Positions 18,641 through 27,425 of a DNA stretch of 64,000 nt are shown one piece after another; positions within the stretch are counted from its first letter, which is position 1, and every line of letters begins with the position of its first letter. The position numbers and the translations under genes are program-made. The stretch lies in the NCBI RefSeq assembly GCF_900089605.1, contig NZ_LT594324.1, positions 4,278,001 to 4,342,000 of the forward strand, given 5' to 3'. The notes below the pieces were generated by a model. That model saw only the letters and a program-made list of their open reading frames with translations. It ran no database searches and had not been told where the DNA came from. The DNA is from Micromonospora narathiwatensis. Lineage in GTDB: Bacteria; Actinomycetota; Actinomycetes; Mycobacteriales; Micromonosporaceae.

Positions 18641-20755
18641 TCAGTTGCCGGTGCGGGGGCCGCTGCGCTGGAAGGCGACGGCCTGGCTGGGCGGGACGAA
18701 GTCCCGCACCGGCTGATCGCGCAGTACGTACTCCATCAGGGTGCCCACGGCGGCGATCTGCCGGGTCTGCACGCCGCCACCGACGGCGTCCTGGGGATCG
18801 TCCGGGTTGGCGGCGATCGTGGCCACGGCGAGCTGCGGGGTGAAGGCGACCACCGTCTCCGTCGCGTTCCGGTCCGAGCTGCCGGTCTTGCCGCCCAGCG
18901 GGCGACGGAGGGTGCGCTCCAGTTCCTCGGCGGTGCCGCCGTCGCAGCGCCGGTACATCGACTGGTCGCCGACCGGGCAGCGGGACGCGTCCGCCGCCGC
19001 GCGGGCCACGTCGGTGTCGAGCACCTGCCGGCAGTCCGTCTTGCCGGCGGCGTACTTGCGGCCTGAGGAGTCGGCGATGGAGGTAACCGGGGTGGGCCGG
19101 CACCAGGTCCCCTCGGCGGCCACCGTCGCGTACGCCCCGGCCAGGTCGAGCGGGGTGGTGGCGACGACGCCGAGGGTGAACGGGCCCCAGCTCCGCGCCC
19201 CCTCGCGGGCCAGCCGGGCGTCGTCCGGCGCGCGCAGCACGATGCCCAGCCGCTCGGCCATCTCCACCACCCGGTCCGTTCCCACCTGCTGGCTCAACCA
19301 GGCGAAGTAGGTGTTCACCGAGCGGCCGAACGCGCTCCACATGGTCCGGGTGCCGTCCATCCAGTCCGGGTTGGCGTTGGACGGGCACCACCGGCCGCCG
19401 CAGCTGGCCGGACCCGAGCCGGTCGGATAGTCGCTGACGAAGACGGACGGGGCGTCGTACTCGGTGTCCAGCGGCAGCCCGGACTCCAGCCCGGCCAGCA
19501 TGGTGAAGAGCTTGAAGGTCGAGCCGGCCTGGTAGCCGACGATCCCGCCGCCCCCGGCGATGAGCTGGTTGACGGTGTTCGGGTAGTTCTCCTGCCCGTC
19601 CGGGTTCGGGGCGACGCTGTAGTTGCGGTTCACCGCCATGGCCAGCACCCGGCCGGTGCCGGGCTGCACCACCGCGGTCGGGGCGGCCCGCTTGTTGGTG
19701 GCGGCGTAGATGCTCAGCACCTGCTCGTTGGTCTTGCGCTGCACGTCCGGATCGAGCGACGAGACGATCGACCAGCCGCCCCGGCGCAGCGTCCGCTGCC
19801 GCTCCTCGGGCGAGTTCCCGAAGGCGGGCTGGGCGTTCCACCACTGGGTGAACCAGTCGCAGAAGAAGCCCCAGTCGTTGTGCTCGGCCGGCACGGCGGC
19901 GCAGTCGTTCGGCGTGGAGCTGGGCTTCAGGTCCAGCTTCGTGGCCTTGGCCCGGTCGCCGTCGACGGGGTTGACCTGCGCGGTCTCCACCAGCCGGTCC
20001 AGCACGTACGCCCGGCGGGTCAGGGCCGCATCGGCGTTCCCGTTGATCGGGTCGTCGCTGTCGGGCGAGCGGACCAGCCCGGCCAGCAGGGCCGCCTGGG
20101 CCAGGGTCAGCTTCGCCGGGGTGGTCGAGAAGTAGCGCTTGCTGGCCGCGGCGATGCCGTACGCCCCGGCGCCGAAGTACGCGATGTTCAGGTAGCGACT
20201 GAGGATCTCGTCCTTGCTCAGCTCGCGTTCCAGGGCCAGCGCGTACCGCATCTCCCGGATCTTGCGACCCGCGGTGATCTCGGTCGCCTTGGCCCGCTGC
20301 TCCGCGGACAGCCGGGGATCGCTGGCCAGCGCGTTGCGCACGTACTGCATGGTCAGCGTGGAGGCGCCCTGCCGGGTGCCGCCGTCGCGCCGGTTGACGG
20401 TGAAGGCCCGCACCACCCCGCGTACGTCGACGCCGTGGTGCTGGTAGAAGCGGACGTCCTCGGCGGCCACGATGGCCTGCCGCATCACCGGCGCCACCTC
20501 GCCGACCGGCACGTCCACCCGGTCCTCGACGTAGAACGAGGTGATCAGGGTGCGGCCGTCGTTGGCGTAGAGGTTGGAGCGCTGGGCCGGCTGCGGCGCG
20601 AGCAGCGACTCCGGTAGTTGGGCGTAGGGCATCAGCCCCTTGAAGCCCAGCCCGAACACCAGCGCGGCGGGCAGTGCGGCCGCGGCCAGGGTCAGCCCGG
20701 CGAGCACGCCGGCGAGCAGGACGGTGAACAGCTTGTCGAGATGGGCCCGGTTCAT
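18641..20755 (-). CDS. Class A penicillin-binding protein (transglycosylase/transpeptidase)
   Basis: A 704-aa bifunctional peptidoglycan synthase. A membrane anchor (LFTVLLAGVLAGLTLAAAALPAALVF) precedes the GT51 transglycosylase domain (catalytic Glu in VAAEDVRFYQHHGVD; GASTLTMQYVRNAL; RKIREMRYALALE). The transpeptidase domain has the active Ser in AGSTFKLF, SVN (FGRSVNTYFAW) and KTG (GGKTGSSDRNA). The Q of the usual GAST.TQQ motif is M here. The C-terminus lacks the PASTA or glycine-rich tails seen on some actinobacterial PBPs. It stands between glyA and a phosphatase gene and appears monocistronic. Confidence 0.93.
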   Translation of the reverse strand: MNRAHLDKLFTVLLAGVLAGLTLAAAALPAALVFGLGFKGLMPYAQLPESLLAPQPAQRSNLYANDGRTLITSFYVEDRVDVPVGEVAPVMRQAIVAAEDVRFYQHHGVDVRGVVRAFTVNRRDGGTRQGASTLTMQYVRNALASDPRLSAEQRAKATEITAGRKIREMRYALALERELSKDEILSRYLNIAYFGAGAYGIAAASKRYFSTTPAKLTLAQAALLAGLVRSPDSDDPINGNADAALTRRAYVLDRLVETAQVNPVDGDRAKATKLDLKPSSTPNDCAAVPAEHNDWGFFCDWFTQWWNAQPAFGNSPEERQRTLRRGGWSIVSSLDPDVQRKTNEQVLSIYAATNKRAAPTAVVQPGTGRVLAMAVNRNYSVAPNPDGQENYPNTVNQLIAGGGGIVGYQAGSTFKLFTMLAGLESGLPLDTEYDAPSVFVSDYPTGSGPASCGGRWCPSNANPDWMDGTRTMWSAFGRSVNTYFAWLSQQVGTDRVVEMAERLGIVLRAPDDARLAREGARSWGPFTLGVVATTPLDLAGAYATVAAEGTWCRPTPVTSIADSSGRKYAAGKTDCRQVLDTDVARAAADASRCPVGDQSMYRRCDGGTAEELERTLRRPLGGKTGSSDRNATETVVAFTPQLAVATIAANPDDPQDAVGGGVQTRQIAAVGTLMEYVLRDQPVRDFVPPSQAVAFQRSGPRTGN

Positions 20756-20904
20756 CAGCTCTCCCCGCAGGAGCCGGCTGTACGAGACCCATTCAGAATG
20801 GCCGGAATCGGCGGTTAAGCGGCCATCTTCCGCAAAACACGCAGGAATTTCGCGAGGAAGGATGAAGCTGGACAGAACTCCCTACGCGCGAGCGGTCCCG
20901 GGAC

Positions 20905-21516
20905 TCAGGACAGCAGCGCGGCAGCCAGCGGGTGCACGGTCTCCTCGATCTCGTCGGCCACCCGGGTGAAGCACTGGTCGCCCCGGCCCCACGGATCGTC
21001 GAGATCGTCGGTGGGCAGCGTGGCGGCACCCTGCCGGGCCGCGTCCACCGCGGCCACCAGGGCCACGCCCCGGGCGTACACCGCCGCCGGGGTGGCCTCG
21101 ACCGGGGGCAGCCCGGACCGCTCCACCCCGCCCAGCAGCCGGCCGAACTCGCCGAGCACGAACGTGCGGGCGGCGGCGTCCGGCCGCAGCGCCACCACGT
21201 ACTCCTGCTGGTCGGCGGTGGCGGTGAGGACCAGATCGGCGGCGTCGATGAGGTCGGAGCGGAGCTTGCGGGCGGCGAAGCCCGCCACCGCACCGCCGCG
21301 CGAGGTCACCTGCCGCGCGGCCGGCGGATTCATCTCCTCGCCGGCGTGCCAGCCGCCGGTGCCGGCGCTGTGGCTGTGCACCAGCTCGTCGGCGCCGGCC
21401 GGGTCGACACCGAGGCGCCGCAGCCGCTCCTCGACGGCGAGCACCAGCAGCCGCTCGGCCATCGGCGACCGGCAGATGTTGCCCATGCAGACGTGCAGGA
21501 CGGTGAACGGCGGCAC
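20905..21516 (-). CDS. Low-molecular-weight protein tyrosine phosphatase
   Basis: A 203-aa cytoplasmic phosphatase. The P-loop HVCMGNICRSPMAE holds the nucleophile Cys and the phosphate-binding Arg, and DDPWGRG near the C-terminus holds the general-acid Asp of the DPW motif. It is longer than the usual 150-160 residues because of extra sequence before that Asp. The GTG start at 21516 directly follows the stop of the threonylcarbamoyl-AMP synthase gene, so both are in one transcript. Substrates may include tyrosine-phosphorylated capsule or cell-wall regulators. Confidence 0.9.
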   Translation of the reverse strand: MPPFTVLHVCMGNICRSPMAERLLVLAVEERLRRLGVDPAGADELVHSHSAGTGGWHAGEEMNPPAARQVTSRGGAVAGFAARKLRSDLIDAADLVLTATADQQEYVVALRPDAAARTFVLGEFGRLLGGVERSGLPPVEATPAAVYARGVALVAAVDAARQGAATLPTDDLDDPWGRGDQCFTRVADEIEETVHPLAAALLS

Positions 21517-22158
21517 TCAGACCCCCTGCTCGTCGAGGATGTCCGGCACCACGTCGCGCAGCTTCACCAGCGACACGGCGCCCTGACGCAGCACCCGGGG
21601 CACGTCGCCGGTCAGGTCGACGACCGTGCTGGGCACCGGATCCACCGCCGGGCCCGCCTCCAGGTAGGCGCGGACGCCGTAGCCGAGCTGCTCGCGGGCC
21701 TCCTCGGCGGTGAGCGCGGCCGGCTGCCCGAGCTTGTTGGCCGAGGCCACCGCCATCGGGCCGGTCTCCCGCAGCACCTCCAGCGCCACCGGGTGCAGCG
21801 GCATCCGCACCGCCACCGTGCCGCTGGAGTCGCCCAGGTCCCAGGCGAGGCTCGGCGAGTGCTCCACCACGATGGTCAGCGCGCCCGGCCAGAACGCCTC
21901 GACCAGGTCGCGGGCCGCCCGGGGCAGCGAGAAGACCAGGCCGTCGAGGGTGTGCCGGGACCCGATCAACACCGGGGACGCCTGCCGGGAACCCTTGGCG
22001 TCCGCGAGGGCCTTCACCGCGTACGGGGTGAAGGCGTCGGCGCCGATGCCGTAGACCGTGTCGGTCGGCATGACGACGAGTTCCCCGTTCTTGACCGCCT
22101 CGATGGCAGCGGCGATGCCGCGGTCCCGGTCGGCGGGCGACCGACAGTCGTAGAGCAT
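21517..22158 (-). CDS. tsaC: L-threonylcarbamoyladenylate synthase
   Basis: Makes threonylcarbamoyl-AMP from threonine, bicarbonate and ATP for the t6A37 modification of ANN-decoding tRNAs. The 213-aa YrdC-domain protein has GELVVMPTDTVYGIGADAF (given in part), KGSRQASPVLIG, the SGTVAVRMPLHP segment and SANKLGQPA. ATG at 22158 overlaps the prmC stop by one base (TGATG). It is of the YwlC/TsaC2 class without the long C-terminal Sua5 domain. Confidence 0.94.
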   Translation of the reverse strand: MLYDCRSPADRDRGIAAAIEAVKNGELVVMPTDTVYGIGADAFTPYAVKALADAKGSRQASPVLIGSRHTLDGLVFSLPRAARDLVEAFWPGALTIVVEHSPSLAWDLGDSSGTVAVRMPLHPVALEVLRETGPMAVASANKLGQPAALTAEEAREQLGYGVRAYLEAGPAVDPVPSTVVDLTGDVPRVLRQGAVSLVKLRDVVPDILDEQGV

Positions 22159-23105
22159 CACGAGGAGCCAGTCTGCCACGCCGGGCCGGGCTCGGCGTGG
22201 CGGCCGTCCGACCGGCGGGACGCGGTGGCGAACCGGGCCCGCCCGAGCAGGTCGCGATGCTCCTCGACCCGCTCGTACCGACCGTCGCCGGCGAGCAGCG
22301 CGGGCACCGCCGTCCCGTGGGTGTCGTCGTGCTCGACGCCGAGCACGCCGCCGGGCCGGAGCAGCTCGGCCGCCCGGGCGACCACCGGCCGGATCACGTC
22401 CAGCCCGTCCGTGCCACCGAAGACCGCCTCGTCCGGGTCGTACCCGGCCACCTCGGGCGGCACCACCACCGACCGCGGCACGTACGGCGGATTGCAGAGC
22501 AGCACGTCGACCCGGCCGACCAGGTCGGCGAGCAGCCGCGGATCCGTGACGTCGGCGACCACCACCTCGACCCGGGTGTCCCCCGCGGCGGCCCGGTCGG
22601 CGGCGTTGCGCCGCAGCCAGGCCAGCGCCGCCGGGGACCGCTCCACCGCCACCACCCGGGCCCCGGGCAGCTCCTGGGCCACCGCCAGGGCGATCGCGCC
22701 GGAGCCGGAGCACAGGTCCACCACCAGCGGGGAGCCGAGCCGGCGCCCCTGCTCGACGCCCCAGCCGGCGAGCAGCTCGGTCTCCGGACGGGGTACGAAC
22801 ACCCCCGGGCCGACCGCCAGCTCCAGGTGCCGGAATCCGGCCGAACCGGTGAGGTGCTGGAGGGGTTCCCGGGCCACCCGCCGAGCCACCAGCGCGTCGA
22901 GCCGGTCACGCTGCTCCGGGGTGAGGCCGTCCGCCAGCGCCAGCCGGCCGCGCGGCACGTCCAGCACGTACGCGACGAGCTGCTCGGCCTCCGCGCGGGG
23001 CGCCTCGATCCCGGCCGCCGCCAGGGCCCGGGCCGCCCGGACGACCGCCGGCGAGGGCCGCTCGCGTTCTGTCCCTTTGGACGGGTGTTGCGGGAGAGAG
23101 GTCAC
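22158..23105 (-). CDS. prmC: Peptide chain release factor N5-glutamine methyltransferase
   Basis: Methylates the Gln of the GGQ motif in release factors 1 and 2, here most obviously the product of the neighbouring prfA. The 315-aa protein has an N-terminal helical domain, a SAM-binding motif VVDLCSGSGAIALAVA and the catalytic NPPY in VLLCNPPYVPRS. The GTG at 23105 (MTSLPQHPSKG) is taken as the start; the frame is open further upstream but runs into the divergent diguanylate cyclase gene. The usual direct prfA-prmC junction is interrupted here by that gene. Confidence 0.94.
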   Translation of the reverse strand: MTSLPQHPSKGTERERPSPAVVRAARALAAAGIEAPRAEAEQLVAYVLDVPRGRLALADGLTPEQRDRLDALVARRVAREPLQHLTGSAGFRHLELAVGPGVFVPRPETELLAGWGVEQGRRLGSPLVVDLCSGSGAIALAVAQELPGARVVAVERSPAALAWLRRNAADRAAAGDTRVEVVVADVTDPRLLADLVGRVDVLLCNPPYVPRSVVVPPEVAGYDPDEAVFGGTDGLDVIRPVVARAAELLRPGGVLGVEHDDTHGTAVPALLAGDGRYERVEEHRDLLGRARFATASRRSDGRHAEPGPAWQTGSS

Positions 23106-23178
23106 GACATAATCATGAAGCGTCGCGGGCCGCCGCACGAGCGGGTGCGCCCCGACCCACAATGACAGGGAGGTCCGA

Positions 23179-24732
23179 GTGGGCTGGCTCGACCGGGTCG
23201 ACGACCAGGTTGACGCCCTCCGACGCGCCCGGGCGTTGCAGGAGGTGAGCCGCTCGGCGGAGGCCTGCACCCTCCTCGACCGTGTGATCCGCACCACCGC
23301 CGACCCGTACGCGCGGGCCGACGCGCTGGTCCAGCGCCTCTCCGCGCTGATCAACCTCGGCCGGACGGCCGAGTTCACCCGCGCCATCGAGGAGGCGTCC
23401 GCCGCCGTCCGGGACCTGGCCGAGCCGTACCTGCACGGGCACCTCAACGCCCTGGCGGCCCTGGCCGCGCACCACCAGGGGGCGCTGGACCGCTGCGTCA
23501 CCCACCTGGTCAAGGCGGCCCGGGCGCTGACCGCCGACGACGACCCGGACCGGGACACCGCGTGGGGCTGGCACGACCTGGCGATGGCCTACTCGTACCT
23601 CAGCTTCCACGGGCACGCGCTCGGCGCGATCGAACGCGCCCGCCAGGTGGGCCTCACCGCCGGCATCCCGGAGGAGACGTTCGCCGCGCCCGGCATCCGG
23701 CTGCGCAACGCGGTCGCCCTCGACCACCACGGCGACAGCGACGGCTGCCTGCGGGTGCTGCGCGACGTGGCCGGCGACTTCAACCGTTTCCTCCGGCTGG
23801 GGCGGGCCAGCAGCATCCGGCCGAGCAGCCTCGCCGCGTACGGCTACGCCGCCGCCCGGCGGGCCGCGCTCGGCGACCGGGTGGAATCCGACGGCGACGC
23901 CGATCCCGCCCGGCTGCTCGGCCACGGCGGGGACAGCGCTCGCGCCCGTGACCTGCGCGAACTCGGCCAGGTCTGCCTGGCCGTCGCCGACGGCCGGCCG
24001 ATCGAGGCGGTGGCCCGGCTGGACACCACCCGGGTCTCGAACGAGACGCTGGGCGCGGCCGAGCCGCCCCGGCTCCGCAGCATCGCGCTGGCCCGGGCCG
24101 GGGACCACGCCGGCGCGCACCGGGCCGACCGGCACGCGTTCCGGCTGGCGGCGCAGCGCAGCGACCGGCTGCGGGACGTGTACATCGACGGCATCGCCGC
24201 CCGGATCGACCACGAGGAGATGCGCCGTGAGGCCGCCCGGTACGAGGGCGAGGCGCTCACCGACCCGCTGACCGGGCTGCCCAACCGGCGCCGGCTGGAG
24301 CGCTACATCGGGGCGGTGGTGGCCCGGGGCGAGCGGGTGGTGATCGGCGTCTGCGACCTGGACGGCTTCAAGGCGGTGAACACCCGGCACGGCCACCACT
24401 CCGGCGACCTGGTGCTGCAACGGATCGCCGGGGTGATCAACCGGGTGATGCGCCGGGGCGACTTCGTGGCCCGCTACGGCGGTGACGAGTTCGTGGTGGT
24501 GCTGCCCGAGACGGGCATGCCCGAGGCGAACGACGTGGCCCGCCGGATCCAGGCCGCCGTACGCACCGAGGACTGGGAGACGCTGGTCCCCGGCACCCCG
24601 GTCGGGGTGAGCATCGGCTTCGCCGAGGTCGCCGGCGGCTCCGGGGTGAGCATCCGGGAGGCGCTGGGCACCGCGTTCGAACTCGCCGACCGGGAGATGC
24701 TGCGCGCCAAGGAGGGCCTCCGCGCGTCCTGA
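23179..24732 (+). CDS. Diguanylate cyclase with TPR-like sensory region
   Basis: Makes the second messenger cyclic di-GMP from two GTP. The 517-aa soluble protein has an N-terminal region of about 340 residues made of helical, tetratricopeptide-like repeats and a C-terminal GGDEF domain that begins [20 protein letters not shown]. The active site RYGGDEF lies at residues 432-438 and is intact; RRGD at 425-428, five residues before it, is a complete inhibitory I-site, so product feedback is expected. No membrane helix is seen. The GTG start has AGGGAGG upstream. It lies on the plus strand between prfA and prmC and converges on prfA. Confidence 0.93.
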   Translation: MGWLDRVDDQVDALRRARALQEVSRSAEACTLLDRVIRTTADPYARADALVQRLSALINLGRTAEFTRAIEEASAAVRDLAEPYLHGHLNALAALAAHHQGALDRCVTHLVKAARALTADDDPDRDTAWGWHDLAMAYSYLSFHGHALGAIERARQVGLTAGIPEETFAAPGIRLRNAVALDHHGDSDGCLRVLRDVAGDFNRFLRLGRASSIRPSSLAAYGYAAARRAALGDRVESDGDADPARLLGHGGDSARARDLRELGQVCLAVADGRPIEAVARLDTTRVSNETLGAAEPPRLRSIALARAGDHAGAHRADRHAFRLAAQRSDRLRDVYIDGIAARIDHEEMRREAARYEGEALTDPLTGLPNRRRLERYIGAVVARGERVVIGVCDLDGFKAVNTRHGHHSGDLVLQRIAGVINRVMRRGDFVARYGGDEFVVVLPETGMPEANDVARRIQAAVRTEDWETLVPGTPVGVSIGFAEVAGGSGVSIREALGTAFELADREMLRAKEGLRAS

Positions 24733-24759
24733 CCGCGCCTTGCCGCGGCCCGGTGCGGG

Positions 24760-25848
24760 TCAGCGGCGGGACAGTTCCGTCTCACCGGCGAGGCGGGCGG
24801 CCCGGTCGGCCTCGGTGAGGGCAGCCAGCACGCCGTCCAGCTCACCGGCCAGGGCCAGGTCCAGGTTGTACGCCGTGTAGCCGATCCGGTGGTCGGTGAT
24901 CCGGTTCTGCGGGAAGTTGTACGTGCGGATCCGCTCCGACCGGTCCACGGTGCGCACCTGCGCCTTGCGGGCGTCCGAGGCGGCGGCGTCGGCCTGCTCC
25001 TGGGCCGCGGCGAGCAGCCGGGCGCGCAGGATCCGCATGGCCTGCTCCCGGTTCTGGAGCTGCGACTTCTCGTTCTGGCAGGAGACCACGATCCCGGTGG
25101 GCACGTGGGTGATCCGGACCGCCGAGTCGGTGGTGTTGACCGACTGCCCACCGGGCCCGGACGAGCGGAACACGTCGATCCGCAGGTCGTTCGGGTCGAT
25201 GGTGACGTCGACGTCCTCGGCCTCCGGCAGCACCAGCACACCGGCCGCGCTGGTGTGGATCCGGCCCTGCGACTCGGTGACCGGGACGCGCTGCACCCGG
25301 TGCACGCCGCCCTCCCACTTGAGCCGGGACCAGACCCCGTTGCCGCCCTCCGGCACGCCCTTGGTCTTGATCGCCAGGGAGACGTCCTTGACCCCGCCGA
25401 GGTCGGAGTCCTGCGAGTCGATCACCTCGGTGACCCAGCCGTGCCGCTCGGCGTACCGGGTGTACATCCGGAGCAGGTCACCGGCGAAGAGCGCGGACTC
25501 CTCGCCGCCCTCGCCCGCCTTGATCTCGACGATGACGTCCTTGGCGTCGTGCGGGTCGCGCGGGATCAGCAGTTCCGCGAGCCTCTCCTCCAGCGCCGGC
25601 AGGGACGCGGCGATCGTCTCCGCCTCGCCGGCGAAGGCCGGATCCTCGGCGGCCAGTTCGCGGGCGGCGGCCAGGTCGGCCCGGGCCTGCTCCAGCTCGC
25701 CGGCGGCCTTGTGCAGTGGGACCAGTTCCGCGTAGCGCCGGCCGACCCGGCGCGCGGTGCCCTGGTCGGCGTGGATGGCCGGGTCGGCCAGCCGCTTCTC
25801 CAGCTCGGCGTACTCGTCGAGGAGGGCGGTCAGGCGCTCACTGCTCAT
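24760..25848 (-). CDS. prfA: Peptide chain release factor 1
   Basis: Recognises UAA and UAG stop codons on the ribosome. The 362-aa protein has the codon-recognition segment with PVTE ([13 protein letters not shown]... region shows [10 protein letters not shown]), where the usual PAT of RF1 is read within that loop, and the peptidyl-hydrolysis motif [10 protein letters not shown] with the Gln methylated by PrmC. ATG at 25848 gives the normal length; the upstream extension to 25962 has no support. It follows rpmE after a terminator-like hairpin. Confidence 0.96.
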   Translation of the reverse strand: MSSERLTALLDEYAELEKRLADPAIHADQGTARRVGRRYAELVPLHKAAGELEQARADLAAARELAAEDPAFAGEAETIAASLPALEERLAELLIPRDPHDAKDVIVEIKAGEGGEESALFAGDLLRMYTRYAERHGWVTEVIDSQDSDLGGVKDVSLAIKTKGVPEGGNGVWSRLKWEGGVHRVQRVPVTESQGRIHTSAAGVLVLPEAEDVDVTIDPNDLRIDVFRSSGPGGQSVNTTDSAVRITHVPTGIVVSCQNEKSQLQNREQAMRILRARLLAAAQEQADAAASDARKAQVRTVDRSERIRTYNFPQNRITDHRIGYTAYNLDLALAGELDGVLAALTEADRAARLAGETELSRR

Positions 25849-25928
25849 GCTGCTGATGCTCCTTCGGCGACGGCGGGGACCGGGCGGTGGGCGGGAACAA
25901 CCACGCGGGAAACAAACGGGCGGAAACG

Positions 25929-25972
25929 GACGAACGCCCGCGCCCGGCGCGAAGCCGGACACGGGCGTCGTC
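25929..25972 (-). terminator. Hairpin after rpmE
   Basis: Arms GACGAACGCCCG (25929-25940) and CGGGCGTCGTC (25962-25972) pair with one bulge and enclose an inner CCGGC/GCCGG stem. It lies 8 bp after the rpmE stop, between rpmE and prfA. Confidence 0.6.
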
Positions 25973-25979
25973 GGAGCAG

Positions 25980-26204
25980 CTACTTGGCCTTCTTGGCCTG
26001 AACCTTGGCGTACTTCTGCTGGAACTTCGCGACCCGACCGGCGGTGTCGAGGACGCGCTGCTTGCCGGTGTAGAACGGGTGGCAGGCGCTGCAGGTCTCG
26101 ACGCTGATCTGACCGCCCTTGGCGGTGCTGCGGGTGGTGAAGGAGTTACCGCAGGAGCAGCGGACCTCGGTGGTCACGTACTCCGGGTGGATGTTGGGCT
26201 TCAT
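25980..26204 (-). CDS. rpmE: 50S ribosomal protein L31 (zinc-binding form)
   Basis: A 74-aa ribosomal protein with the four-cysteine zinc ribbon (CSCG near residue 16 and CSAC near residue 38) and the conserved [17 protein letters not shown] segment. This is the C+ form, which is replaced by a Cys-less paralogue under zinc starvation in actinobacteria. ATG at 26204 with GAGGCGAC upstream. It lies between rho and prfA as in many actinobacteria, although a kinase-phosphatase gene intervenes on the other strand. Confidence 0.97.
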   Translation of the reverse strand: MKPNIHPEYVTTEVRCSCGNSFTTRSTAKGGQISVETCSACHPFYTGKQRVLDTAGRVAKFQQKYAKVQAKKAK

Positions 26205-26469
26205 GTCGCCTCGGTCCTTTCGTCGGTGGTCGCCGGGTCGCCGTCGGGTGCCCCGTCGTCCGCGACGGGCTCGGGCGTGAACCGGAACCGGTGGCCGATT
26301 GACCAGTGTGCCATGGGCGTACGCCGGCCCGGCGAGCGGGCCGCACAGCGGGTCCGGCAGGCGCAACGCACGGCCCTCCTCGCGCATTCCCACCGGGTGT
26401 GCGGGCATTCCCCCCGCGTACGGTGAGCCCCGGCGCGGACCGGGACCGGACGGAACGGGGGTGAGTGGG

Positions 26470-27366
26470 ATGTTCCGCCTGATCGCGACCCGTGGGCTGC
26501 CCGCCTCCGGCAAGACCACCTTCGCCCGTCGCCTCCAGCCCGGCGTGGTCCGGGTCAACCGGGACGACCTGCGCCGGATGATGCACGGCGAGCGGCTCTT
26601 CACCCAGTGGGCCGAGGGGCAGGTCACCCGGGTCCAACGGGCGCAGGTGACGGCGCTGCTGGCGGCCCGGGTGAGCGTCTGCGTGGACGACACCAACCTG
26701 CGCTCTCGCACCCTGCGCGACTGGGCGGAACTGGCCGAGCGGTTCGGCGCCGCGTTCGAGGTGCACGACTTCACCGACGTGCCGCTGGAGGAGTGCCTGC
26801 GCCGGGACGCCGCGCGGTCGGAGGTGGACCGGGTCGGCGAGGCCGCGATCCGCCGGCTGCACGAGCGTTACCTGGCCAACCGCCCGCTGCCGCTGCCGAT
26901 CCCGACCGTACGCACCGGCGGCCCGGCCCGGGTCCACGAGGCGCGGACCGAGCGGCCGGACATCGTGCTGGTCGACATCGACGGGACGGTCGCGCTGAAC
27001 GTGTCCCGCAGCCCGTACGACATGACCCGGGTCGGGGAGGACATGCCGAACGAGGCGGTGATCGCGGCGGTCCGGGCGATGCACGCGGCCGGACACGGGG
27101 TGGTCTTCTGCTCGGGGCGGGACGCCTCGGCCCGGGCCGACACGGTGGCCTGGCTGGACCGGCACGTCAAGGTGCCGTACCTGGCGCTGCACCTGCGGGC
27201 GATCGGCGACCACCGCAAGGACGCCGTGGTCAAGCAGGAGATCTACGAACGGGAGATCCGGGACCGGTACCGGGTGGTCGGCGTCTTCGACGACCGGCAG
27301 CAGGTGGTCCGGATGTGGCGCTCGCTCGGCCTGACCGTCTTCCAGGTCGCCGAAGGCGACTTCTGA
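26470..27366 (+). CDS. Polynucleotide kinase-3'-phosphatase (T4 Pnkp-like)
   Basis: A 298-aa fusion that would repair nucleic-acid ends by adding a 5' phosphate and removing a 3' phosphate. The N-terminal kinase domain has the P-loop [15 protein letters not shown] and a lid/catalytic region with [13 protein letters not shown] and [11 protein letters not shown]. The C-terminal HAD phosphatase domain starts [13 protein letters not shown] (nucleophile and acid Asp of DxDGT), with [12 protein letters not shown] as motif II and [15 protein letters not shown] as motif IV. Domain order is kinase then phosphatase as in phage T4 Pnkp. No ligase or methyltransferase partner is adjacent. ATG at 26470; a GTG 9 nt earlier is an alternative. 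Confidence 0.88.
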   Translation: MFRLIATRGLPASGKTTFARRLQPGVVRVNRDDLRRMMHGERLFTQWAEGQVTRVQRAQVTALLAARVSVCVDDTNLRSRTLRDWAELAERFGAAFEVHDFTDVPLEECLRRDAARSEVDRVGEAAIRRLHERYLANRPLPLPIPTVRTGGPARVHEARTERPDIVLVDIDGTVALNVSRSPYDMTRVGEDMPNEAVIAAVRAMHAAGHGVVFCSGRDASARADTVAWLDRHVKVPYLALHLRAIGDHRKDAVVKQEIYEREIRDRYRVVGVFDDRQQVVRMWRSLGLTVFQVAEGDF

Positions 27367-27371
27367 CGTGC

Positions 27372-27407
27372 GACGAGGGGCACGACCCGAAGGCCGCGCC
27401 CCTCGTC
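27372..27407. terminator. Bidirectional terminator between kinase-phosphatase gene and rho
   Basis: Perfect 10-bp arms GACGAGGGGC/GCCCCTCGTC (27372-27381, 27398-27407), 16-nt loop, followed by T-containing sequence, between two convergent genes. Confidence 0.75.
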
Positions 27408-27425
27408 TTGTCGCCTCCTACCGGG

